Shown here in pieces: positions 1 through 4,118 of a stretch of 6,220 bases of DNA. Below the pieces are notes generated by a model. That model searched no databases. It was not told the DNA's origin and saw only the letters and a list, made by a program, of their open reading frames with translations. A program made the translations under genes and the position numbers. The stretch lies in assembly GCA_030042335.1 (NCBI GenBank), contig JASHZW010000013.1, positions 1-6,220 on the forward strand. The letters run 5' to 3'. How positions within the stretch are numbered: the first letter of the stretch is position 1; each line of letters opens with the position of its first letter. The stretch comes from Nitrososphaerales archaeon. Lineage in GTDB: Archaea; Thermoproteota; Nitrososphaeria; Nitrososphaerales; UBA183.

Positions 1-616
1 ATATCCCGAGCCTCACGAAGGTGGCACCGAGCGGGACCAGCACTATGGCCGCAATGAGCATGAACGGGTTCGCCCCGTTACGGTTCCCACCGTACCCTCC
101 AAACATCATCGACCAGAGCGCTATGTTTCCGACGTACGATATCACTCCCGCCATAGTCGCAGCGACGCTCGACGTCAGGACATCCCTGTGCACCACGTGC
201 CCAATCTCGTGCCCGATGACCGCCTCGAGTTCGGGCTGAGTGAGCGTAGAGAGTATGCTCGATGTCGCCACCACCACTGCCTTGTTCGGCCCCCGGCCCG
301 TCGCGAAGGCGTTGGGCTGCGGTGAGTTTACGATGCCCACCTTGGGCATCGGTATCTGCGCTTCGTTGGCTATCTTCCTCACGACGGCGTACAGCGTCGG
401 GTTGTCGCTCTCTTGGATGAGCTTGGCGCCGCTCATCTTCACAACAATCTTATCACTCCAGAAGTAGGACGCGAAGTTGATGCCGCCCGCGAAAATCAGT
501 CCTATGAACATAAAGCCTAGCGGGTCTCCGAAGTACAAGCCAATCGCGTACCCGACCAGCATCAAGAGGCCGGTAAGCACGAAAAAGAGTGCAGTCATTT
601 TCAGATACAGATTCAA
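1..616 (-). CDS. htpX: HtpX-like membrane zinc metalloprotease (M48), N-terminal 205 residues, C-terminal part outside the window
   Basis: HtpX proteases are integral membrane enzymes that degrade misfolded membrane proteins. The zinc-binding HEIGH motif is residues 136-140 (bases 197-211), inside the family context AVIGHEIGHVVHRD. A typical PNAFATGRGP segment precedes it at about 101-110. Hydrophobic segments are seen at about 8-26, 32-50, 150-170 and 185-200, matching the family layout of two membrane helices before the catalytic domain and two after the HExxH helix. The downstream glutamate that completes the zinc site should lie beyond base 1. I chose the TTG at 616 (MNLYLKMT...) because a GAAGG stretch lies about 8 nt upstream. 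The ATG at 598 has no such site, and starting there would drop the basic pre-helix residues. The gene diverges from Hsp20. Family assignment is firm; the exact start is less so. Confidence 0.93.
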   Translation of the reverse strand, partial: MNLYLKMTALFFVLTGLLMLVGYAIGLYFGDPLGFMFIGLIFAGGINFASYFWSDKIVVKMSGAKLIQESDNPTLYAVVRKIANEAQIPMPKVGIVNSPQPNAFATGRGPNKAVVVATSSILSTLTQPELEAVIGHEIGHVVHRDVLTSSVAATMAGVISYVGNIALWSMMFGGYGGNRNGANPFMLIAAIVLVPLGATFVRLGI

Positions 617-663
617 ACCGTGCGCCTTCAGGAATTTTCCCTGTCCGAGGGGCCTAAAAACAT

Positions 664-690
664 TTCGCGAAAAAACTTATACTTTTGCAG
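664..690. promoter_or_regulatory. Shared divergent core promoter between htpX and hsp20
   Basis: The A-run/CTTATAC/T-run at about 670-686 reads as a BRE plus TATA element in both directions: AAAAACTTATAC on the plus strand and CAAAAGTATAAG on the minus strand. With the usual archaeal spacing of about 25 nt, plus-strand transcription would begin near 703-707, only a few bases before the Hsp20 TTG at 713. Minus-strand transcription would begin near 653-656, giving htpX a leader of roughly 40 nt. No second TATA-like element is evident in the 96-bp gap. That both genes use this one element is inferred from spacing. Confidence 0.6.
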
Positions 691-712
691 CCTCTGCTCA
701 TTACGATAGAAA

Positions 713-1303
713 TTGTCCGAAGACGACAACGACGATTGGCCGACCAGGTGGCGGAAGATGATGCCCTTCGGGCCGTGGTCTTTTCCCGACATAAACGAGA
801 TGATGAAGGAAATGGAGAAAGAGTTCATGGAGTTCAAGGACATTGAGAAACAGGTGCCCAAGGACCTCGTCAGAGAGCAGCAGTCCTCTGACGGTAGTGT
901 CAAGAAGGAGATAGGTCCGATAGTCTACGGGTACTCGATGACGATAGGCCCCGATGGCAAACCGGTCATCCGCGAGTTCGGGAACGTGAAACGCAGCAGC
1001 GAACCCCTCAAGGGGATCACCGACAAGAGGGAACCTCTCGTGGACGTGGTCGAAGGGGAGAAACAGGTGAGGATAATCGCTGAGATTCCAGGAGTGCGGA
1101 AGGAGGACATCGATATCCACGTCGACGGCCGGGTTCTCACGATAGCGGTCGACACTGCGGACCGGAAGTACGAGAAGCGACTGCAGCTGCCCGAGACCGC
1201 AATTCTAGATGGAGCCAAGTCCAGCTACAACAACGGTATACTCGAGATAACCTTCGAGAAGCGGCAGGGCGGGAGCGCAGGCGTCAGGCTGAGGGTCGAG
1301 TAA
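713..1303 (+). CDS. hsp20: Hsp20/alpha-crystallin family small heat-shock protein
   Basis: This is an ATP-independent holdase that binds unfolding proteins as large oligomers in the cytoplasm. It has 196 residues. The N-terminal arm (about 1-50) is rich in charged and aromatic residues (WPTRWRKMMPFGPWSF, then an acidic-basic helix). A linker with GYSMTIGPDGKPVIREFGNV (about 73-92) is characteristic of archaeal members. The alpha-crystallin domain runs from about 105 to 190: REPLVDVVEGEKQVRIIAEI opens it, and YNNGILEITFEK (172-183) is the conserved A-x-x-nGvL-type strand. The C-terminal LRV (193-195) can serve as the IxI/V tail motif that docks neighbouring subunits. The TTG start keeps the acidic MSEDD N-terminus and sits a few bases after the predicted transcription start, so the mRNA is probably leaderless. 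The later ATG at 758 would cut off part of the arm. Divergent from htpX, which suggests joint heat-shock control. Confidence 0.95.
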   Translation: MSEDDNDDWPTRWRKMMPFGPWSFPDINEMMKEMEKEFMEFKDIEKQVPKDLVREQQSSDGSVKKEIGPIVYGYSMTIGPDGKPVIREFGNVKRSSEPLKGITDKREPLVDVVEGEKQVRIIAEIPGVRKEDIDIHVDGRVLTIAVDTADRKYEKRLQLPETAILDGAKSSYNNGILEITFEKRQGGSAGVRLRVE

Positions 1304-1309
1304 ACCGGG

Positions 1310-1448
1310 GGAACCGCCGCTCTGAGGCGTGTGGCGGGAGCTGCGTGGGTTACCTATCGGAAGGAGTCACGCGGAGAATACTGGGACGTTTCTTCGTGAG
1401 GTCGTAGAGTTACTGAAGCCCACAAAGAGATACGTCCCACCTCTACGG
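1310..1448 (+). other. Possible structured RNA or 3' UTR element with an H-type pseudoknot
   Basis: There is no convincing reading frame in the 242 bases between the Hsp20 stop and tRNA-Ala, but complementary segments are dense. CTGCGTG (1341-1347) can pair with CACGCGG (1368-1374). TGGGACGT (1382-1389) is perfectly complementary to ACGTCCCA (1432-1439). TCGTAGAG (1402-1409), inside that loop, is complementary to CTCTACGG (1441-1448) with one G-U pair. The last two helices interlock with a 1-nt junction, an H-type pseudoknot of about 8+8 bp. An upstream CCGCC/GGCGG pairing is also possible. I checked by eye for SRP RNA, RNase P RNA, 5S rRNA and box C/D signatures and found none. It may be an Hsp20 3' UTR element, an independent RNA, or chance; the strand is assumed. 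Confidence 0.25.
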
Positions 1449-1545
1449 GTTCAAGGTCTAGGCAGCTGGCATCGCTCTGGGAATAGGACCATCACTTCCG
1501 GGTCATTATCCACTCCAGATGTTCCCTCATTGAAAGGTAAGAATA

Positions 1546-1642
1546 TGGTGGACCGGGAGGGATTCGGACCCTCGGCATCGGGAGGCATCTCTGCCTTCTC
1601 CCGCGTGCAAGGCGGGCGTTCGTACCGCTGAACTACCGGCCC
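1546..1642 (-). tRNA. tRNA-Ala(UGC) with a 21-nt intron at position 45/46
   Basis: Read on the minus strand: acceptor GGGCCGG (1642-1636) pairs with CCGGTCC (1556-1550). This contains the G3-U70 wobble that marks alanine tRNAs. The D-stem is GTTC/GAAC with an 8-nt loop AGCGGTAC. The anticodon stem is CCCGC/GCGGG with loop CTTGCAC (1611-1605), anticodon TGC at 1609-1607. The T-arm is GAGGG-TCCGAAT-CCCTC. Discriminator A is at 1549 and CCA is encoded at 1548-1546. The region between anticodon stem and T-stem is 26 nt instead of 5. Removing bases 1597-1577 leaves a normal AGGCC variable loop and a 76-nt tRNA including CCA. Part of this gene is repeated in degraded form near 2814-2866. Confidence 0.95.
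1577..1597 (-). other. tRNA-Ala intron (45/46) with BHB-type splice structure
   Basis: In the pre-tRNA, exon bases CGGG (1603-1600) pair with intron CCCG (1581-1578) as a 4-bp central helix. The 3-nt bulge AGA (1599-1597) holds the 5' cut after AG. An inner helix AGGCA/TGCCT (1596-1592 with 1587-1583) is closed by a GAGA tetraloop (1591-1588). The second 3-nt bulge ATG (1577-1575, read as 5' A at 1578 side) holds the 3' cut. Cutting between the second and third bulge bases yields exactly 21 nt and a normal 5-nt variable loop. The outer helix is weak, with only one clear G-C pair, so this is a relaxed BHB. The tRNA splicing endonuclease would be expected to process it. Confidence 0.85.
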
Positions 1643-1665
1643 ATCGGTGAATCCCGCATGAATTG

Positions 1666-1677
1666 GCGTATTTAATG
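1666..1677 (-). promoter_or_regulatory. TATA box for tRNA-Ala
   Basis: On the minus strand CATTAAATACGC contains a TATA-like TTAAATA (1675-1669). It lies about 27-33 bases before the tRNA 5' end at 1642, the expected position for an archaeal promoter that starts a few bases upstream of the mature tRNA. Confidence 0.6.
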
Positions 1678-1765
1678 TGGCGGGAACGTTTGCCCTTTCG
1701 AGTTTGTTTACAATCGAACATAAATGAAGACGATTGAGTGCAGTTTCACCAGACGTTCGGACAAA

Positions 1766-1811
1766 AGCATTAATCATCACCATCGAGATACAAACTTGCT
1801 TGGGGAAGGTG
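1766..1811 (+). promoter_or_regulatory. TATA-like element and ribosome binding site of the exoprotein gene
   Basis: ATTAAT at 1769-1774 is a plausible TATA box, predicting transcription from about 1795-1800. GAAGGTG (1805-1811) matches the archaeal anti-Shine-Dalgarno complement GGAGGTG with one mismatch and ends 4 nt before the TTG at 1816. It supports that start, in contrast to the apparently leaderless Hsp20 and dehydrogenase genes. Confidence 0.5.
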
Positions 1812-1815
1812 CGGT

Positions 1816-2598
1816 TTGAATCAACCGAATAACCGACTCATCCACAGGTTAACTACAATAGTGATAGGATTGATTGTAGTCTCAGCCGTAGCGGTATCTT
1901 ATTCTTTGTCACAGGTGACTTCTAAGACGACTACGGAACTGAGCATCTCTACAGTAACTATCACGGGACCAACTTACGTGCAAGTACAAACTATGACAAC
2001 AACATCGACGATTTATCAAACACTCGCGTGCACCCTCCCATCTTCCAATGCGACAGTTTCGTACACGACTAACTGCGACGTCGGAATGACCCTTGGGCTC
2101 TCGGCTAATTCGATAATCTCGGTAGGAAGCAATCAAACTGTCAATATTTCGCTGATAAACCCGATTGCACAATTGAGGACAGTAAACTACACGGATTATC
2201 CAAATCTTCCGTCCGGGTTCCCCTCATTGAATCAGGGATTTGCCCGAGCCGATTACATCTTGCCTGCATTTTCAAGTTGCTTCCTGCCTTCCGACTACGC
2301 GCCGGAATTTGTGCTCTTGCTCAATAGCTCAGGATATGCAATGCAGGTGAATGACATCAACGGCACCAACACGGTTTGCAGCACCAGCAATCCCTCAAGC
2401 CAGTCTTACCAGTTTGGTGCCTCCCAGATTATTACCGAGACCTTCAGTATTGGAGGCTACTGGACTAGCCCAGACACAAGCGAACCTTGGATCAATGCCA
2501 CTTATCACCAACTAACGCCAGGGAACTACACAGTGGTAGCATTCAATCCTTGGGATGAGTTACTCAAGTTCAACTTCGCCGTTGAGACGATGCCATAA
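1816..2598 (+). CDS. Membrane-anchored, probably N-glycosylated exoprotein of unknown function
   Basis: The product has 260 residues and I do not recognise a named family. A basic N-terminus (RLIHR) is followed by one hydrophobic segment at about 13-32, a signal peptide or N-terminal anchor. A Ser/Thr-rich stretch (about 34-70) looks like an extracellular stalk. The remainder appears to be a beta-rich ectodomain. Eight N-x-S/T sequons (N78, N106, N110, N124, N170, N182, N227, N237) fit archaeal N-glycosylation, and four cysteines (C72, C87, C155, C188) could form two disulfides outside the cell. The C-terminal stretch LTPGNYTVVAFNPW (about 233-246), then FNFAVE, resembles the closing strands of Ig-like domains common in archaeal surface proteins. 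The gene is more A+T-rich than its neighbours and lies between tRNA-Ala and its broken copy, suggesting acquisition. The start is TTG, supported by a ribosome binding site. Confidence 0.85.
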   Translation: MNQPNNRLIHRLTTIVIGLIVVSAVAVSYSLSQVTSKTTTELSISTVTITGPTYVQVQTMTTTSTIYQTLACTLPSSNATVSYTTNCDVGMTLGLSANSIISVGSNQTVNISLINPIAQLRTVNYTDYPNLPSGFPSLNQGFARADYILPAFSSCFLPSDYAPEFVLLLNSSGYAMQVNDINGTNTVCSTSNPSSQSYQFGASQIITETFSIGGYWTSPDTSEPWINATYHQLTPGNYTVVAFNPWDELLKFNFAVETMP

Positions 2599-2813
2599 GT
2601 CCTTTGACGTTGAACCATAGTGCCTTACGAGGGAAAATCAACTCTGACGAATTGGTCAGCTATCCGAACTGTCGGCAACACTTTGAACATCATTCCACAA
2701 ATACTCAGAACATAAGACTGAGGAGCATAGACTATTTTAGACCGAATGAGTGTCGTAAAGTTATCGACTGGAAATTTCCTCTCCCGATATTCTCTACATA
2801 AAATCAGCCCCAG

Positions 2814-2861
2814 TGGTGCCGAGGTGCAAGGCGGGTGTTCGTACCGCTGAACTACTGGCTC
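2814..2861 (-). pseudogene. Broken tRNA-Ala copy: intact 5' half, most of the 3' half deleted
   Basis: Read on the minus strand: GAGCCAG (acceptor 5' strand, two G-to-A changes from GGGCCGG), TA, GTTC-AGCGGTAC-GAAC (D-arm identical to the intact gene), A, CCCGC and CTTGCAC (anticodon loop with TGC). Then, in place of the remaining stem, intron, variable loop and T-arm, only CTCGGCACCA follows. That tail aligns with the end of the intact gene, CTCCCGGTCCACCA, if two dinucleotides are removed, so this is best read as a full tRNA copy with an internal deletion. It cannot form an acceptor stem or T-arm and should not work as a tRNA. Confidence 0.8.
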
Positions 2862-2883
2862 ATCGGGCCGCGCTCGCTCCTGA

Positions 2884-2895
2884 GCATAATAAGAC
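2884..2895 (-). promoter_or_regulatory. TATA-like element upstream of the broken tRNA-Ala copy
   Basis: The minus strand reads TCTTATTATGC at 2894-2884, centred about 28 nt before the 5' end of the tRNA fragment at 2861. This is the spacing expected of a tRNA promoter. It lies just downstream of the dehydrogenase stop codon. If active, the fragment could still be transcribed. Confidence 0.4.
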
Positions 2896-2907
2896 TGTTG
2901 AGGGTTG

Positions 2908-3675
2908 CTACAGCATCCCTCTTCCGCCGGAGACGACGATTGTCTCTCCTGTCACGAAATCAGACTCATCCGACGCAAGGAAAAGCACCGCGTTAGCCAC
3001 CTCTACCGGCTTCCCAAACCTTCCGAGCGGAGTCTCTGCAATCCTGAGAGTCTTGGCCTCCTGGCTCATCTTGCTGAACATGTCCGTTTCTGTCGCGCCG
3101 GGGCAGACCACGTTCACGTTGATGGTGGGAGCGAGGTTGAGCGCCAAACTCTTCGTCAGTCCGACGACGGCAGCCTTGGATGCGGCGTAGTCCGGAATCT
3201 CGATCGCGGATAGCGGACCATTTAGGCCGGATATCGACGAGATGTTGACGATTTTCCCTTTTCCTTGCTTGATCATGATGGGTGCCACCGCCTTCGTCAA
3301 CAGATAGACGCTCTTCACGTTCACGTCAATCGTCCTGTCCCATTCCTCCTCGACCGACTCGAGGATTTTCTTCCGGAAGATTATGCCCGCGTTGTTCACG
3401 AGCACGTCGATACGACCGAACGATTTGACCGACGACTCGATGACTCTGGCCACATCCGACTGCTTCGAGACGTCCCCTTGAACAACTATGGAATCCCCAC
3501 CCATCGACTTTATCTCTCGCTGGAGTTCCTCGACCTCCTTCTGCGATGCGTTGTAGTTCAGGGCCAGCTTGGCTCCCTCCTCAGCGAACTTCTTGGATAT
3601 CGCGTGCCCTATCCCCCTCGATGCCCCTGTCACGATCGCGACTCTTCCTTCGAGTCTCCGGCTTGGGTTTGGCAA
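2908..3675 (-). CDS. Short-chain dehydrogenase/reductase, FabG-like (SDR family)
   Basis: This is a cytoplasmic NAD(P)H-dependent oxidoreductase of 255 residues, the usual classical SDR length. The cofactor motif TGASRGIG is at residues 16-23, and R20 within it is often seen in NADPH users. A Rossmann D-V pair follows at 68-69, then NNAG (94-97), N119, the catalytic serine in NISSIS (S146/S147), and the Y163-x-x-x-K167 pair in YAASKAA. The tail VTGETIVVSGG is typical of FabG-like enzymes. It is closest in layout to 3-oxoacyl-ACP reductases, but substrates in this superfamily cannot be read from such motifs, and archaea lack a standard fatty-acid synthase, so another ketone or alcohol substrate is likely. 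TTG at 3675 is the only start in frame after the upstream stop. A TATA-like element about 30 nt upstream makes the mRNA nearly leaderless. Single gene, divergent from tRNA-Ile. Confidence 0.93.
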   Translation of the reverse strand: MPNPSRRLEGRVAIVTGASRGIGHAISKKFAEEGAKLALNYNASQKEVEELQREIKSMGGDSIVVQGDVSKQSDVARVIESSVKSFGRIDVLVNNAGIIFRKKILESVEEEWDRTIDVNVKSVYLLTKAVAPIMIKQGKGKIVNISSISGLNGPLSAIEIPDYAASKAAVVGLTKSLALNLAPTINVNVVCPGATETDMFSKMSQEAKTLRIAETPLGRFGKPVEVANAVLFLASDESDFVTGETIVVSGGRGML

Positions 3676-3699
3676 GATACTCGAGCCATGCTCACTCGA

Positions 3700-3712
3700 C
3701 TAATAATATCTT
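3700..3712 (-). promoter_or_regulatory. TATA-like element of the dehydrogenase gene
   Basis: The minus strand reads AAGATATTATTAG across 3712-3700. About 25 nt downstream puts the transcription start near 3680, a handful of bases before the TTG at 3675. No ribosome binding site lies before that codon, consistent with a leaderless or near-leaderless mRNA. Confidence 0.5.
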
Positions 3713-3756
3713 GTCAGCACTCGTCGGTTCTGCAACGAACGAGATTATTCCTTGTC

Positions 3757-3767
3757 ACGCTTATAGC
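3757..3767 (+). promoter_or_regulatory. TATA box for tRNA-Ile
   Basis: ACGCTTATAGC has a TATA core CTTATAG at 3760-3766, about 26-30 bases before the tRNA 5' end at 3792. The core resembles the CTTATA in the htpX/hsp20 promoter. Confidence 0.6.
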
Positions 3768-3791
3768 GGGAAAGCTTCGCCCCCTTATCGT

Positions 3792-3887
3792 GGGCCGGTA
3801 GCTCAGATCGCAAACCTGCGAGAGCAGCTTGGCTAGAGCACTCGACTGATAATCGAGAGGTCGAGGGTTCAAATCCCTTCCGGCCCA
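3792..3887 (+). tRNA. tRNA-Ile(GAU) with a 21-nt intron in the D-loop (15/16)
   Basis: Acceptor GGGCCGG (3792-3798) pairs with CCGGCCC (3880-3886). The D-stem is GCTC (3801-3804) with GAGC (3836-3839). The anticodon stem CTCGA/TCGAG encloses CTGATAA (3846-3852), anticodon GAT at 3848-3850. The variable loop is AGGTC and the T-arm GAGGG-TTCAAAT-CCCTT. The discriminator is A3887, followed by TCA, so CCA is not encoded, unlike in the tRNA-Ala here. The D-loop is 31 nt long as written. Removing 3807-3827 restores a normal 10-nt loop AGCTTGGCTA with the GG pair, and a 75-nt tRNA before CCA addition. Confidence 0.95.
3807..3827 (+). other. tRNA-Ile D-loop intron with BHB-type splice structure
   Basis: Exon GCTC (3801-3804) pairs with intron GAGC (3822-3825) as the 4-bp central helix. 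The 3-nt bulge AGA (3805-3807) holds the 5' cut after AG. The inner helix TCGCA (3808-3812)/TGCGA (3817-3821) has an AACC loop. The 3-nt bulge AGC (3826-3828) holds the 3' cut after AG. The result is 21 nt, with the same dimensions as the tRNA-Ala intron. The intron's GAGC is the same sequence as the native D-stem 3' strand at 3836-3839, so the splice structure competes with the D-stem until the intron is removed. Confidence 0.85.
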
Positions 3888-3896
3888 TCATTCATA

Positions 3897-4118
3897 TTAG
3901 CTCAGAATGACCTGCGTTTGGCTGAAATAAGCTATTTTCGAACGTCTTTTCGGCTTGACAAGGAATTTGATGGATTTGAACCCTTCCCTCGTGAAACCCC
4001 ATGTGATTGGGTCCACTGTCTGGTCGAATTCGGTAAATGGGGCGGTGAGCTTCGACCAGTACACTTTCGTCGGATGGATTCGAATAGTAGGGAAGAGCTC
4101 TTTGAAGGAGGCTGGCAC
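3897..4118 (-). CDS. Possible small protein gene at the end of the acyltransferase operon
   Basis: A 73-codon frame begins with GTG at 4118, sharing its first base with the acyltransferase TAG stop (TAGTG), and ends 10 nt from the tRNA-Ile 3' end. Codon third positions lean to G/C, as in the neighbouring genes. The predicted product is basic and aromatic (for example VYWSKLTAPFTEFDQ, then KFLVKPKRRSK), without a membrane segment, cysteines or a motif I recognise. Overlapping frames on the plus strand are almost as long, so the stretch may instead be non-coding. The stop/start overlap with the operon is the main argument for it. Confidence 0.3.
   Translation of the reverse strand: MPASFKELFPTIRIHPTKVYWSKLTAPFTEFDQTVDPITWGFTREGFKSIKFLVKPKRRSKIAYFSQTQVILS
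4020..4059. repeat. Inverted repeat, 9-bp perfect arms
   Basis: CTGGTCGAA (4020-4028) and TTCGACCAG (4051-4059) are exact reverse complements with 22 bases between them. The repeat lies in the gap between the converging acyltransferase operon and tRNA-Ile, so it could be a transcript hairpin or protein-binding site. There is no T-run to mark a terminator, and it falls inside the doubtful 73-codon frame. Confidence 0.4.

Larger units (their letters stand above)
1605..2866. other. A+T-rich segment bounded by tRNA-Ala-derived direct repeats
   Basis: Bases 1605-1647 and 2824-2866 match at 40 of 43 positions in the same orientation. They cover the tRNA-Ala 5' half from the anticodon loop to 5 nt upstream of the tRNA. 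The DNA between them is visibly more A+T-rich than the flanking genes. It contains one cargo gene (1816-2598) and a 215-base stretch (2599-2813) in which I see no gene, only a weak 65-codon frame. Archaeal elements often insert at tRNA genes and leave a partial copy, so this may be the remnant of an integrated segment. A local tandem duplication is the alternative. No integrase, replication gene or terminal inverted repeat is visible. Confidence 0.4.

Noticed and set aside
1600..1604. tRNA-Ala read as a long variable-arm tRNA (Leu/Ser type) instead of intron-bearing
   Set aside because: The anticodon is TGC, G3-U70 marks alanine, and the 26-nt region folds as a BHB whose removal leaves a standard 5-nt loop.
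1451..1783. 110-codon minus-strand reading frame
   Set aside because: It runs through the tRNA-Ala gene and its promoter, and the protein has no domain-like pattern; it is a by-product of the tRNA sequence.
2604..2801. 65-codon plus-strand frame after the exoprotein gene
   Set aside because: No ribosome binding site, A+T-rich codons throughout, no motif or hydrophobic pattern; compatible with chance in non-coding DNA, though a decayed gene cannot be excluded.
3694..3707. 14-nt near-copy (13 identities) of the tRNA-Ile anticodon arm in the dehydrogenase promoter
   Set aside because: Matches of this length are expected by chance between two places in the window and the surrounding bases do not align.
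3971..3983. T-arm-like sequence on the minus strand matching 13 nt of the tRNA-Ile T-arm
   Set aside because: No acceptor, D or anticodon arm can be drawn around it, and a 13-nt match within a window of this size is close to chance expectation.
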